A stretch of DNA of 62,985 nt from Firmicutes bacterium UBA5010 (GCA_002396645.1 DGYI01000022.1:1585-64569); one strand, 5' to 3'. Positions 43,918 through 53,078 are shown, counted from the first letter of the stretch. Translations and numbers: made by a program. Notes: generated by a model not told the origin, from the letters alone.

Positions 43918-45021
43918 ATGATTAAATCCGTTAAGATAATTGCATGGACTTTATCATCGTTAATGTTGCTTGTTATATTTCTCTTAGTATGCTATGTAAT
44001 TTATATGAGCATTAATTATTATAGAATAGATGATTTTCAAGCTATAGAAACTAATAACCAGCAGTCTGAAATCTTGAAGCTCTCAGAACAATATACAGCA
44101 TTGACGTATAATATAGGTTTTGGTGCGTATAATCATGAATTTTCATTCTTTATGGACAGTGGAATGATGAATGACGGAACTGAGCTTGTCGGGACTGATT
44201 CGGTTGCTAAAAGCAAGGAAACAGTTTTGACAAATGTTAATGGAAGTATTGATATCACTAAAATTGAGAATGCAGACTTTTATTTGTTTCAAGAAGTAGA
44301 CACTGAATCTACAAGAAGCTATAATGTGAATCAGCATGAGATGATTAAGAAGGCATTTTCCAAACACTCATCGGTATATGCTCTTAATTTCCATAGTTCT
44401 TATATGATGTACCCTTTTAATGCACCTCATGGGATTGCAAACAGCGGATTATTGACATTGAGCAGATTTAATATAACTGAAAATATACGAAGAACATATC
44501 CTATAGATGAAAGCTTTTTTACTAAATTTTTCGACCTTGACAGATGCTTCTTAGTTTCAAGATTACCGGTTGAAAATGGTAAAGAGCTGATTATTGTAAA
44601 CTCTCACATGTCTGCATATGACAAGGGCGGCTTAATAAGGGAAAAACAATTGGAACTGCTTAATAGTTTTCTTGAAGAGGAATATAGAAGCGGTAACTAT
44701 ATTATAGTTGGCGGGGATTTTAATCATGATATAGCAGGAATGATTGAAGGGTTTGAATCTCAGCAAAAAGTTCCAAATTGGGTTTTTGTGCTTGAGCAAG
44801 AAAGCATAGCAAAAGGTTTTAATATAGTTAAGGCTGAGAATTATAAAGAGGTTGCAACTTGCAGAAGTTCTGATATGCCTTATGTTAAGGGTGTGAATTA
44901 CACTGCTGTAATCGACGGATTTATAGTATCGGATAATATAGAGGCAATTGCTGAAAATATTGATGCGGATTATAAATATTCTGATCATAATCCTGTTAAG
45001 CTAAGTTTTAAACTAAAATAA
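43918..45021 (+). CDS. Endonuclease/exonuclease/phosphatase-family membrane-anchored hydrolase
   Basis: 367 residues: an N-terminal membrane helix (about 8-32), then an EEP domain with LTYNIGFGAYN (Asn), LFQEVD (Glu), VNSHMSAYD (His), GGDFNHDI (Asp, Asn) and SDHNPV (final Asp-His). Such proteins hydrolyse phosphodiesters in nucleic acids or phospholipids; the anchor suggests an outside location. Starts 14 bases after aspS and ends at its own terminator, so it probably shares the aspS transcript. Confidence 0.85.
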   Translation: MIKSVKIIAWTLSSLMLLVIFLLVCYVIYMSINYYRIDDFQAIETNNQQSEILKLSEQYTALTYNIGFGAYNHEFSFFMDSGMMNDGTELVGTDSVAKSKETVLTNVNGSIDITKIENADFYLFQEVDTESTRSYNVNQHEMIKKAFSKHSSVYALNFHSSYMMYPFNAPHGIANSGLLTLSRFNITENIRRTYPIDESFFTKFFDLDRCFLVSRLPVENGKELIIVNSHMSAYDKGGLIREKQLELLNSFLEEEYRSGNYIIVGGDFNHDIAGMIEGFESQQKVPNWVFVLEQESIAKGFNIVKAENYKEVATCRSSDMPYVKGVNYTAVIDGFIVSDNIEAIAENIDADYKYSDHNPVKLSFKLK

Positions 45022-45030
45022 ATTTATATA

Positions 45031-45067
45031 AAAGGTCTTGTAGATATGGTTATTTATAAGACCTTTT
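45031..45067 (+). terminator. Terminator of the aspS unit
   Basis: AAAGGTCTTGTA pairs with TATAAGACCTTT, followed by a short T tract. Confidence 0.8.
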
Positions 45068-45072
45068 ATTAA

Positions 45073-45166
45073 AATAAACTTTAACATGAGATGTTTTTAA
45101 ATTTGATAATTTCTTTAACGGTTCCTTGTACCATGTGATAAACTTTAACATGAGATGTATTTAAAC
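45073..45166 (+). CRISPR. Satellite CRISPR: two repeats, one spacer
   Basis: Repeat at 45073-45102 (29/30 to the array consensus), a 34-nt spacer at 45103-45136, and a repeat at 45137-45166 with two changes (ATGTATTTAAAC at the end). Same orientation as the main array but 3.2 kb downstream, separated by aspS and the EEP gene. No leader or cas gene is adjacent. The variant last repeat is the copy most like the degenerate repeats upstream of cas6. Confidence 0.92.
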
Positions 45167-45199
45167 TTATTTCGATTCTTTAATGCCAAAACAATATGA

Positions 45200-45227
45200 T
45201 TGACATATACATGCAGCATAATATATT
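45200..45227 (+). promoter_or_regulatory. Promoter of the 151-residue unknown gene
   Basis: TTGACA at 45200-45205 and TATATT at 45222-45227, 16 bp apart, about 85 bp before the GTG start. Confidence 0.5.
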
Positions 45228-45310
45228 CTTTTAATAAGATATCTTGAAATAGAATTTAATATATTAGCATTCAAATAAAATCTATAAACTTGTGAGGGGT
45301 AGAATTAAAA

Positions 45311-45766
45311 GTGAAAAATAATAAACGCATTCTGTCATATGTGCTCATCATAATAGTTATTTTGTTTTTAATCAGCAACAGATATTCAGATTATAAAGTA
45401 AGAAAAACACTAGAAGTAATAGAAAAATTTAATAGCATCGAATTATTTTCAAATTCTCAATTAATTAAAAAATATAGTAATTTTAATTCGTATAAAAATA
45501 TAGGAATTATATTTGCCGATAATAAAAGTAACAATAGAATAAATCAGATTGACAAATCATTGATTGGATATTTAAAGTTTTTGAAAGATGAGGAATTATT
45601 AGAGGAGTGCAAGATTTATTATATTAAAGAACTTACAGCCGATATTCCTTTCTTGTATGATTATAAATACGATACTATAATATTAGCTAAAATGAAGGGC
45701 AAATATTTTACTTTATCACAAGAGATATATGATGAGATAGTAAAGAATAATATGCTTGATAAATAA
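45311..45766 (+). CDS. Unknown membrane-anchored protein (151 residues)
   Basis: GTG start with GAGGGG about 10 bases upstream. One N-terminal membrane helix (about 8-21, ILSYVLIIIVILFLI), then a mixed, Asn- and Lys-rich soluble region ending in a predicted alpha/beta segment (YDTIILAKMKGKYFTLSQEI). I do not recognise a family. It has its own promoter and terminator (45818-45849) and lies directly after the satellite CRISPR; no functional link to CRISPR is shown. Confidence 0.7.
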   Translation: MKNNKRILSYVLIIIVILFLISNRYSDYKVRKTLEVIEKFNSIELFSNSQLIKKYSNFNSYKNIGIIFADNKSNNRINQIDKSLIGYLKFLKDEELLEECKIYYIKELTADIPFLYDYKYDTIILAKMKGKYFTLSQEIYDEIVKNNMLDK

Positions 45767-45817
45767 TTTGTTTTAAGGAAAGTTTTAGTTACATAATTTA
45801 ATATACATATAAGCTAT

Positions 45818-45849
45818 AAAAAAGATGTTTTATTATAAGACATCTTTTT
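45818..45849 (+). terminator. Terminator after the unknown gene
   Basis: AAAAAGATGT pairs with ACATCTTTTT and is followed by TATTG. Confidence 0.75.
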
Positions 45850-45933
45850 ATTGTTATGAATCAAATTATATTGTATAATCTATTGAGATTTGCAAAATGC
45901 AGATTTTAATTTTTATAAATACAGGTGATTATT

Positions 45934-46620
45934 TTGAAAGATGAAAAACAAAGATTAAGATTGATATATGGTGATGAGGCTGTTGAAAATCTAAAAAGAT
46001 CCAAGGTTTTAATTGCAGGACTCGGAGGGGTTGGCAGCTATGCGGCTGAAGCTATTACCAGAAGCTTTATAGATAATATTGTGTTGATTGATTTTGATGT
46101 TTATGATATAACTAACTTAAACAGACAGTTACATTCTTCGCTTACAAAAATTGGCATGAGCAAGGCTGAAAATATACGAGATAATATTTACAGTATTAAT
46201 AAGGATGCAAATGTCACTGTTATAATTGAAAAATTAACGGAAGAAAATATTCATAATATTGTGACAAAGGATATTGATTTTGTTATAGATGCTATAGACG
46301 ATATAAAAGCTAAAGTCGGGCTAATAGAATATTGCCTTAGTAATGGAATAAATATTATAAGCTGTATGGGAACAGGCAAGAAGACACATCCCGAAATGCT
46401 TCAAATTTCTGACATAAAAAAGACTTCAGTATGTCCTCTTGCTAAAAAGCTCAGGTATGAACTGAAAAAAAGAAACATATATAATCTTCCGGTAGTTTTT
46501 TCAAAGGAAGATATTATAAGAAGTGAGGTTTCTTCTCCCGTAGGGAGTACACCTTTTGTCCCTGCAACAGCCGGACTTATGCTTGCTTCATATGTGGTAA
46601 ATAAAATAGTAAAGAAGTGA
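45934..46620 (+). CDS. tcdA: tRNA threonylcarbamoyladenosine dehydratase TcdA
   Basis: Cyclises t6A37 to ct6A in ANN-decoding tRNAs using ATP. 228 residues, E1-like Rossmann fold: VLIAGLGGVGSYAAEAI, LIDFDVYDITNLNRQ, VIDAIDDIKAK and the dehydratase-specific VCPLAKKLRYELKKRNI. TTG 45934 is preferred because AGGTGAT lies 4 bases upstream; a GTG at 45925 overlaps that site. Confidence 0.92.
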   Translation: MKDEKQRLRLIYGDEAVENLKRSKVLIAGLGGVGSYAAEAITRSFIDNIVLIDFDVYDITNLNRQLHSSLTKIGMSKAENIRDNIYSINKDANVTVIIEKLTEENIHNIVTKDIDFVIDAIDDIKAKVGLIEYCLSNGINIISCMGTGKKTHPEMLQISDIKKTSVCPLAKKLRYELKKRNIYNLPVVFSKEDIIRSEVSSPVGSTPFVPATAGLMLASYVVNKIVKK

Positions 46621-46674
46621 TAGTGTTAAATACCTTTACACTGTAATTGATACTATTGCTAATGAGAGGTTAAA

Positions 46675-47091
46675 ATGAATCAAAACGGTACGGTAAAAAA
46701 TATAGAGGGCAAGACTGCAATAATTTCTGTAAGAAGAAAATCTATGTGCGGTGATAACTGTAAAGGCTGCAGTGCAATTTGCAATGTTCCGACTATGGAT
46801 GTAAAGGCTGATATTATACCGGATATAGCAGTCGGGGATGAGGTTGAAATTTTTTCTGAGGATGTAAGTGTTCTAAAATACTCGTTTATATTATATGGCT
46901 TGCCTCTTGCTATCATGGTAGCTGTCATGTTTTTAGTGAATTTCTTAATTAAGGGAGAACAAGGGCAAATATATGCGGCTTTGCTTGGACTTTTATCCTT
47001 AATTTTATCGTTTTTTATTTTGAAAAAATATGATAAAATAGAATCATCTAAAAAGAGCTTTAAATATATAATTTTAAGAAAAATAGAATAG
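46675..47091 (+). CDS. RseC/MucC family (SoxR-reducing system) protein
   Basis: 138 residues: an N-terminal domain with the cysteine set CGDNCKGCSAIC (about residues 25-36), then two membrane helices (about 70-88 and 98-115). RseC-family proteins are linked to Rnf/Rsx electron-transfer complexes and control of SoxR or sigma E elsewhere; in Firmicutes the role is unclear. GAGAGG precedes the ATG. Confidence 0.8.
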   Translation: MNQNGTVKNIEGKTAIISVRRKSMCGDNCKGCSAICNVPTMDVKADIIPDIAVGDEVEIFSEDVSVLKYSFILYGLPLAIMVAVMFLVNFLIKGEQGQIYAALLGLLSLILSFFILKKYDKIESSKKSFKYIILRKIE

Positions 47092-47104
47092 TAAGGGTAA
47101 TCTT

Positions 47105-48415
47105 ATGAATATATTTGAAATGCAGTATGACCAAGCAATTAAAAGCTTAGGACCTTTAGCCGAGAGAATGAGACCTGACAGTTTGGACTATTTTGTAGGA
47201 CAAGGGCATATAGTCGGACAAGGGAAAATTTTAAACCGTGCAATTCAGGCAGATAAGCTGACCTCAGCGATTTTTTACGGTCCTCCCGGAACGGGAAAAA
47301 CCACGCTTGCTAAAATAATTGCAAAAACAACCGATAATAATTTTACAACACTTAATGCGGTTACAAGCGGAATAAAGGACATAAAAGAAAAAATTGATAA
47401 TGCAATCAACAGCCTTTCCATGTATAATAAGCGTACTATATTGTTTGTTGATGAGATTCATAGATTTAATAAAGCACAGCAGGACGCGCTTTTGCCTTAT
47501 GTTGAAAACGGTACGATAATTTTAATAGGCGCAACTACTGAAAATCCGTATTTTGAAGTAAATTCGGCTCTTATATCAAGGTCTCTTGTTTTCGAATTTA
47601 AAAAGATAACTGATGATGATATAAAAGAGGTTTTATTAAAGGCTATATCCGATAAGGAAAGAGGCTATGGAAATTTAATTATTAAAATTGAAGACGGAAG
47701 CCTTGAACATATTATAAATAATTCAAACGGTGATGTCAGAAAAGCTCTTAGTGCACTTGAGCTTGGCATAACTACCACAGATCCTGATGAGAAAAATGTG
47801 ATAAATTTTACCGTAAAAGATGCTGAAGAGTGTATACAAAGCAAAAAGGTAACATATGATAAAAAAGGCGATGAGCATTATGATACTATATCGGCATTTA
47901 TCAAAAGCATGAGAGGCTCAGACCCTGACGCTGCTATATTTTGGCTGGCAAAGATGATTAAGGGCGGAGAGGATCCGAAATTTATAGCCAGAAGAATTAT
48001 AATAGCTGCTTCGGAGGATGTAGGCAATGCTGACCCTAGGGCCTTGGAAGTGGCATTAAATGCTTTTAGAGCTATTGAGGTTATAGGTATGCCGGAGGGC
48101 AGAATTATACTGGCTCAAGCTGTCGTTTATATCGCATGTGCACCAAAGAGCAATTCTTCATATGCGGCATTAGATAAGGCTTTGGCGGCAATAGAAAAAT
48201 GCTCAAATGAAGTTCCCAATCATCTGAAAGATGCAAGCTACAAAGGTGCGGACAGATTAAAGCATGGCATAGGATATAAGTATCCTCATGATTATAATAA
48301 ATTTTATGTTAAACAGCAGTATTTACCGGATGGAGTAGAGGGCAAATTTTATGAGCCTAAGGATTCAGGATATGAAGCAAGAATGAAAAAATTCATGGAG
48401 TATCTAAACTCGTAG
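47105..48415 (+). CDS. rarA: Replication-associated recombination protein RarA (MgsA)
   Basis: AAA+ ATPase acting at stalled replication forks. 436 residues: MRPDSLDYFVGQGHIVG, Walker A GPPGTGKTT, Walker B LFVDEIHRFNKAQQD, sensor 1 GATTENP, and the C-terminal MgsA domain (RGSDPDAAIFWLAKMIKGGEDP, YKYPHDY). Starts 13 bases after the previous gene. Confidence 0.96.
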   Translation: MNIFEMQYDQAIKSLGPLAERMRPDSLDYFVGQGHIVGQGKILNRAIQADKLTSAIFYGPPGTGKTTLAKIIAKTTDNNFTTLNAVTSGIKDIKEKIDNAINSLSMYNKRTILFVDEIHRFNKAQQDALLPYVENGTIILIGATTENPYFEVNSALISRSLVFEFKKITDDDIKEVLLKAISDKERGYGNLIIKIEDGSLEHIINNSNGDVRKALSALELGITTTDPDEKNVINFTVKDAEECIQSKKVTYDKKGDEHYDTISAFIKSMRGSDPDAAIFWLAKMIKGGEDPKFIARRIIIAASEDVGNADPRALEVALNAFRAIEVIGMPEGRIILAQAVVYIACAPKSNSSYAALDKALAAIEKCSNEVPNHLKDASYKGADRLKHGIGYKYPHDYNKFYVKQQYLPDGVEGKFYEPKDSGYEARMKKFMEYLNS

Positions 48416-48463
48416 AGAATTGAAATTTTTCGCACTATACTATAAGAAAGGGTGTGAGTTATA

Positions 48464-48970
48464 ATGAAATATAATTTAAAAAACACAAGAATTACAGATA
48501 ATGACATAGCTGAAAAAATATCCGGCTTGATTGACATAGCAGAATATGACTTGAAAAAAGAATACGATATAGACATAGACTTTTATAACGAAGACCTTGA
48601 TAAGGATAAGTTAAATACAGACGTATCGTTTGAGATAAAAAAGCATCATTATGAATTTATAAGATATATAAGAAACTATTTTGAAAAGCACAATATAAAA
48701 ATTAATGAAGTTAATTTAATAGGAGCTGTCACTAATATAAATATAGGTGAAATAGATATTGAGGTTTATAAATCAAAATATCAGGATTTCAGAAGAAATG
48801 ACATAGTGCCTTGCAGGGAGATATATTTATATGAAGACGGCAAAAAGACTTTGGATATAATGCTGAAAACTAAGCAAATAAGCGAAGAAGAATACGAAAA
48901 CAACATAGAAATTTTGCAGGAAGAATTAAGCATTGCGGAAATTGAAGATGAAAACGGATATATTAACTAG
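48464..48970 (+). CDS. Unknown protein (168 residues)
   Basis: A charged, probably cytoplasmic protein rich in Asp, Glu, Ile and Lys with no membrane segment. The middle (about 55-120) alternates strands and helices and contains NLIGAVTNINIGEIDIEVYKSK; the end is helical and acidic. I recognise no family or motif. AAAGGGTGTGAG precedes the ATG. It may be co-transcribed with rarA (49-bp gap) and ends at a strong terminator. Confidence 0.7.
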   Translation: MKYNLKNTRITDNDIAEKISGLIDIAEYDLKKEYDIDIDFYNEDLDKDKLNTDVSFEIKKHHYEFIRYIRNYFEKHNIKINEVNLIGAVTNINIGEIDIEVYKSKYQDFRRNDIVPCREIYLYEDGKKTLDIMLKTKQISEEEYENNIEILQEELSIAEIEDENGYIN

Positions 48971-48972
48971 AT

Positions 48973-49028
48973 ATTAATAGCATACAGATATAAGCTATAT
49001 AAATTATAGCAGTCTGTATGCTATTAAT
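48973..49028 (+). terminator. Strong terminator
   Basis: Perfect 16-bp stem: ATTAATAGCATACAGA (48973-48988) with TCTGTATGCTATTAAT (49013-49028), followed by TTTATTTTATT. Confidence 0.85.
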
Positions 49029-49029
49029 T

Positions 49030-49896
49030 TTATTTTATTAATTCATAATAAGGAAGAGTGATTGTTTCTTCAAACCCCAAACTTTTTGCTAACAAATACG
49101 ATCCCGTGTTTTCTAATCTGCATGCCCATATAGGAGTATAATTGTTTTTCTGACAATATGAAATTAATTCGATGCAAGCATATTTTGCAAAACCCATATT
49201 TCTGTATTTTTCTGATGTTTCTACGCCTATTTCAAGTAAATTATCAAATATGCAGGATGAGAAAGCTATAGAGATTACATCATTTTCATTCATCAGCGCG
49301 TATCCTGCTCCTTCTGATAAAAAATGCTCCTTTGATTTCCAAAAAAACTTTGGAATTACACTTCCTTCTATTCTATCGTAAATTTCCGAATCTATTAATT
49401 CTATTTTATATGTTGACTTAGAAAATGTTGCGTTATTGATACCTTTATAAACAAAATTGACTCTGTTCCATTGAATTATATTATCTTTTTTATACTTTTC
49501 TATAAAAATATCTGCTTCAGATTTTGAACAGTTACTTGTTAATTTAGAATAATCAATTATCTTATAACTTAATATTTCTTTTAATTTATCGTTCCATTTT
49601 TCCGGATATACTTGCAGGAACTCATATTTAACTCTATCCTTATACTAATTTAACAGATATTTCTTAAGATTTAAATTAAATTTTGCATTTTCAGTGTCTC
49701 CAAACAAAAGAGACATGCCGTAATCATGAGCTATAAAAATAGAATTGGGATTGTTGATATCATCAACAAATACCTTTCCCAAAGCTTTTGATTCCAATAC
49801 TGCTCTTGCAAATAGCGTATTGAAAGGAAGAGCCTTTAAAAGTATTGATATTTTTTCATATTGATTTTCACTTACTGACATCATTCTGTCTTTCAT
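49030..49896 (-). pseudogene. GNAT-family acetyltransferase broken by an in-frame amber codon
   Basis: Reading the minus strand from the ATG at 49896, the frame stays open to the stop at 49030 except for a single TAG at 49645-49647 (after KKYLLN). Without it the product would be about 288 residues: an N-terminal region, then a GNAT fold with AKYACIELISYCQKNNYTPIWACRLENTGSYLLAKSLGF, including the acetyl-CoA binding turn (RNMGFAK). Both halves are in the same frame and have normal codon use. It is a recent nonsense mutation, a sequencing error or a readthrough gene. It is divergent from the MocR-type regulator. Confidence 0.75.
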
Positions 49897-49965
49897 TGTA
49901 TTGACCTCCGTTAATTCATAAAATTTATATTGTTTTATTTGTATTTTAGTTTATACTAAAATGTA

Positions 49966-50003
49966 TAATAGTACAAATGTGTAAAAATCAATCTGTACTA
50001 TTA
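49966..50003. promoter_or_regulatory. Inverted repeat in the divergent promoter region
   Basis: TAATAGTAC (49966-49974) and GTACTATTA (49995-50003), exact reverse complements with 20 bp between. They overlap TATAAT at 49964-49969 and lie between the divergent acetyltransferase and MocR genes, a plausible operator for the regulator. Confidence 0.5.
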
Positions 50004-50035
50004 CAGAGTCTTGTAAACAGAGGATGATAATTGAA

Positions 50036-51391
50036 ATGACTAAAATGCAAATGATTAAAAAATATATTTTAGAAGAAGCAAGTGCAGGCAGAATAAAAAA
50101 GGGGCAAAGACTTCCGAGCTGCAGAGAAGTGGCGGATTTGCTTCATGTAAATAAGATTACGGTTAATAAAGCTTATGCACAGCTGGAAGAAGAGCATATT
50201 GTTTACAGTATTCCTCGAGGGGGTTTTTATTTTGTTGATTACATGGATAAATCATCGACTATAAAAAAACAAATTGATTTTTCGGCTGTGAAACCTGATG
50301 AAAAATTAATTCCGTACAGGGAATTTACGCATGTTATCAATAAAGCTGTCGATATGTATAAAAACAATTTATTTAATTATGAACAGAGTTTTGAATCATC
50401 AAATTTAAAAGAAACCTTAAAATTATATCTGGAGAAGGATGGAGTTTATACAATCCCTGAGAATATTATTATAACTAACGGAGCGCAACAAGGAATTGCT
50501 TTGGTGCTTGAGACCGTTTTTCATAACAATAAGAGAAAGCTGCTTGTTGAAGTACCAACATATAATCTTGTTTTGAAATTAGCAAAATATTTAGGGATTG
50601 AAATGCTGGGAGTTGAAAGAAAAATTGATGGATATGATTTTAGGAAAATGGAAGAAATATTAAGAAACGAGGATATTGCAGCATTTTATATTATGCCCGG
50701 ACATCATAATCCAACAGGATATTCTTTGACTGAAAGTGAAAAGAAAAAAACAGTTGAGCTGTGCAATAAATATAATGTACTTATTATTGAAGATGATTAT
50801 CTTTCTGAATTAGGAGATAAAAAAGCTGCAATGCCGATATACTATTATGATATAAGCCGATATACCGTATATGTCAAAAGTTTTTCAAAGACGTTTATGC
50901 CCGGAATCAGAATAGGTGCTGTTATATTGCCAAGGCATTTGGTCAGTGAAATAGCAATGCTTAAGTATCTTAACGACTTAAATACTTCAAAACTTCCGCA
51001 AATGGCACTTGACTTGTTTATAAAGTCCGGTATGTATGAAAAACATATAAAAAAAGTCAGAAAATCTTATGAAGATAAGCTAAAGAGGGCAAGAGAAATA
51101 TTTTTATCACTTAGTCCTGCGGATCTTTTATGGCATGTTCCTAAGTATGGGATATTTATCTGGCTTGTATTGCCTGAGTATGTTAAGCTTTCTGCATTGG
51201 AACAGGAGCTTAAAAACAAAGGTATTATTATAGATTCTGATAATCAATTTTTTCTGAATAATATAATCAAAAAAGAAAATTATCCAAATTCATATAACTG
51301 TGTAAGGCTATGTGTATCTGGTATAGAATCTGAAGATATCAAAGCTATAGAGATTATTATCTTAACAATAAAAGACTTTAAAATTAAATGA
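50036..51391 (+). CDS. MocR-type GntR regulator with aminotransferase-like domain
   Basis: 451 residues: N-terminal winged helix (GRIKKGQRLPSCREVADLLHVNKITVNKAYAQL, about 15-70) and a C-terminal PLP-dependent type I aminotransferase domain with the PLP lysine in YVKSFSKTFMPGIRIG and Asp in IIEDDYLSELG. MocR proteins usually control vitamin B6, GABA or amino-acid genes, often a divergent neighbour. ATG 50036 was chosen because AGAGG lies upstream; the ATG at 50024 is too close to it. The likely target is the divergent acetyltransferase or itself. Confidence 0.88.
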   Translation: MTKMQMIKKYILEEASAGRIKKGQRLPSCREVADLLHVNKITVNKAYAQLEEEHIVYSIPRGGFYFVDYMDKSSTIKKQIDFSAVKPDEKLIPYREFTHVINKAVDMYKNNLFNYEQSFESSNLKETLKLYLEKDGVYTIPENIIITNGAQQGIALVLETVFHNNKRKLLVEVPTYNLVLKLAKYLGIEMLGVERKIDGYDFRKMEEILRNEDIAAFYIMPGHHNPTGYSLTESEKKKTVELCNKYNVLIIEDDYLSELGDKKAAMPIYYYDISRYTVYVKSFSKTFMPGIRIGAVILPRHLVSEIAMLKYLNDLNTSKLPQMALDLFIKSGMYEKHIKKVRKSYEDKLKRAREIFLSLSPADLLWHVPKYGIFIWLVLPEYVKLSALEQELKNKGIIIDSDNQFFLNNIIKKENYPNSYNCVRLCVSGIESEDIKAIEIIILTIKDFKIK

Positions 51392-51396
51392 AAAAC

Positions 51397-51437
51397 GCTG
51401 AAACAGCATTTATATTTTTGCTGTTTCAGCATTTTTT
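51397..51437. terminator. Bidirectional terminator
   Basis: GCTGAAACAGCA pairs with TGCTGTTTCAGC, with an A tract on one side and ATTTTTT on the other. It serves the MocR gene and the convergent M14 peptidase gene. Confidence 0.85.
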
Positions 51438-51474
51438 ATTTTGGTATATTTGCATTCTATACGATTTTAATTAT

Positions 51475-52749
51475 TTAAACTGTAGTGGCGGCTAAAATAA
51501 GCCTCATGTTATCATCATAAATGTTAGGAAACTGTGTTATAGGAAGAGGATTTCTTCCTCTACCTGCTTCAACTGTGTAACCAGGTTTTCTAAAATCTTG
51601 TATAAACCAGTCTTTGTATCCGGCATATGAAGCAACACCTGTTGCTGTATCTAAATAATATCCGCTGGCCTCAGCCAGAACTTCTCCTATTTCTCTGTCT
51701 CTTTGTGTAGCAAGGTTCATGAAATTCCAATATATTACTTCTCCCTGCGTATGATAAGCCAAAGCTAAATAAAAATCTTCACTTTGTGTTAAATTTCTCA
51801 TAGCCTGTGTTTCAGGTTCTGAGAATGGAGATTCTCCCGAATATCTTGTAGGACCCGGGCCTGTTATACCGAGTGCTCTTTCGGCGTCCTTGGATTCTTT
51901 CCAACCCGCATCATAATTATGATTTAAATCAACCCCCCGTATATTTGCCTGCCAAACCTCACTAAACGGTCTACCTGTTTTATTCCATCTTATTAAATCA
52001 CTATAATACGGATTATCCGGCTGCAGGCCTTGGGTTACCAGATCAACTCCGTCAGGATTTACCATTGGAACTACATAAAATGTATGAGTATTAAATATTT
52101 CTCTTATATTATATCCCTCAATATTTTCGTTATTTACGTGTGCTTCAGACATGCTTTCAATAAATTTCATTACAAATACACTGGTTATCCATTCAAGTGC
52201 ATGGTGAGATGCATTAATATGTATTTTTTTCGGACCGTTTCCGAATTTAATTAAAAACAAATCATTTCCCAATACACTTCTTCCGATAATATCTGACTCT
52301 AAAAACGGATATCTTTGTAAAAGGGCCATAATATTATACCACATGATGTTATAGGTATAATTCACGTCGTCTGCTACAACATCATAATTAAAAGGTACTA
52401 TTATTACAGTTCCCGGAGTTAAATTGTCTGGATCAAGATCGGGATTTGCAGATAGTATCAGATTGACTGTAGAGTGATATCTGTCAGCTATGCCGTATAT
52501 GGTATCGCCCTGTTCAATTCTGTAGTATGTATATCCTAATATATATTTTTCCAGAGCTTTGGATGTAGCGGGGCCTACGATACCATCCTCTATAAGTCCA
52601 TTTTGACTTTGAAAATTTCTAACTGCTTCTGACATTTCAAAGCTATATGTACCGGTAATTTCTCCGTCATAGTAGCCCAGTTTCTTTAAAATTGATTGAA
52701 TTATCATAACTTGAGCGATATTTGTGTCTTCTTGTAAAAAAAATATCAT
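51475..52749 (-). CDS. M14 zinc carboxypeptidase with PG-binding and LysM domains
   Basis: Likely a gamma-D-glutamyl-(L)-meso-diaminopimelate peptidase acting on peptidoglycan stems. 424 residues: PG_binding_1 domain (about 10-70), LysM (about 77-121, YRIEQGDTIYGIADRYH), then an M14 catalytic domain with zinc ligands in HHALEWIT (His, Glu) and a later His in LAYHTQGEV, NPDGVDLV, RGVDLNHNYDAGW and the catalytic Glu in YTVEAGRGRNP. No classical signal peptide is visible, as in some spore enzymes of this type. AGAGGTG precedes the ATG. A role in spore cortex or mother-cell wall turnover is possible but not shown. Confidence 0.88.
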   Translation of the reverse strand: MIFFLQEDTNIAQVMIIQSILKKLGYYDGEITGTYSFEMSEAVRNFQSQNGLIEDGIVGPATSKALEKYILGYTYYRIEQGDTIYGIADRYHSTVNLILSANPDLDPDNLTPGTVIIVPFNYDVVADDVNYTYNIMWYNIMALLQRYPFLESDIIGRSVLGNDLFLIKFGNGPKKIHINASHHALEWITSVFVMKFIESMSEAHVNNENIEGYNIREIFNTHTFYVVPMVNPDGVDLVTQGLQPDNPYYSDLIRWNKTGRPFSEVWQANIRGVDLNHNYDAGWKESKDAERALGITGPGPTRYSGESPFSEPETQAMRNLTQSEDFYLALAYHTQGEVIYWNFMNLATQRDREIGEVLAEASGYYLDTATGVASYAGYKDWFIQDFRKPGYTVEAGRGRNPLPITQFPNIYDDNMRLILAATTV

Positions 52750-52816
52750 ATTTCACCTCTTAATAATTGTAACAAATTGTTACATTTTTAATAATTTAGA
52801 GTAAAGGAGGAATACT

Positions 52817-53077
52817 ATGGAGCACTATATTATAACCTTTAGATTTGGTAACTACACCATGGCTGCTTATAGCAGACTTCAAAACTTAAATATCAAAAAC
52901 ATTAAATTAGCCTCTGTACCATTTGCGATAAAAGCGGAATGTGATCTTTGTATTATCGCATATGATTATGATACATTAATCAGCGTTGTGGAAGAATCCT
53001 ATCAATACCCGATAGATAGTATTTATGAGGTATCAAGAGTCAATGGCTCTTATGTTTATAGACTTATGCAAATATAG
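52817..53077 (+). CDS. DUF3343-like small protein
   Basis: 86 residues; YIITFRFGNYTMAAYSRLQ, then SVPFAIKAECDLCIIAY, matching the DUF3343 plan in which a conserved Cys follows the second strand. These proteins are proposed sulfur or selenium carriers and sit near cysteine desulfurase genes. iscR-iscS-iscU start 200 bp downstream, which fits. GGAGG precedes the ATG. Family call moderately sure, function uncertain. Confidence 0.65.
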   Translation: MEHYIITFRFGNYTMAAYSRLQNLNIKNIKLASVPFAIKAECDLCIIAYDYDTLISVVEESYQYPIDSIYEVSRVNGSYVYRLMQI

Positions 53078-53078
53078 C

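Noticed and set aside
45311..45766. Unknown gene as a CRISPR accessory or anti-CRISPR gene
   Set aside because: Only proximity supports it; no domain, shared promoter or overlap links it to the cas genes.
49030..49293. Separate short gene at the 3' end of the broken acetyltransferase
   Set aside because: It is the in-frame continuation of the upstream half past a single TAG, not an independent gene with its own start.
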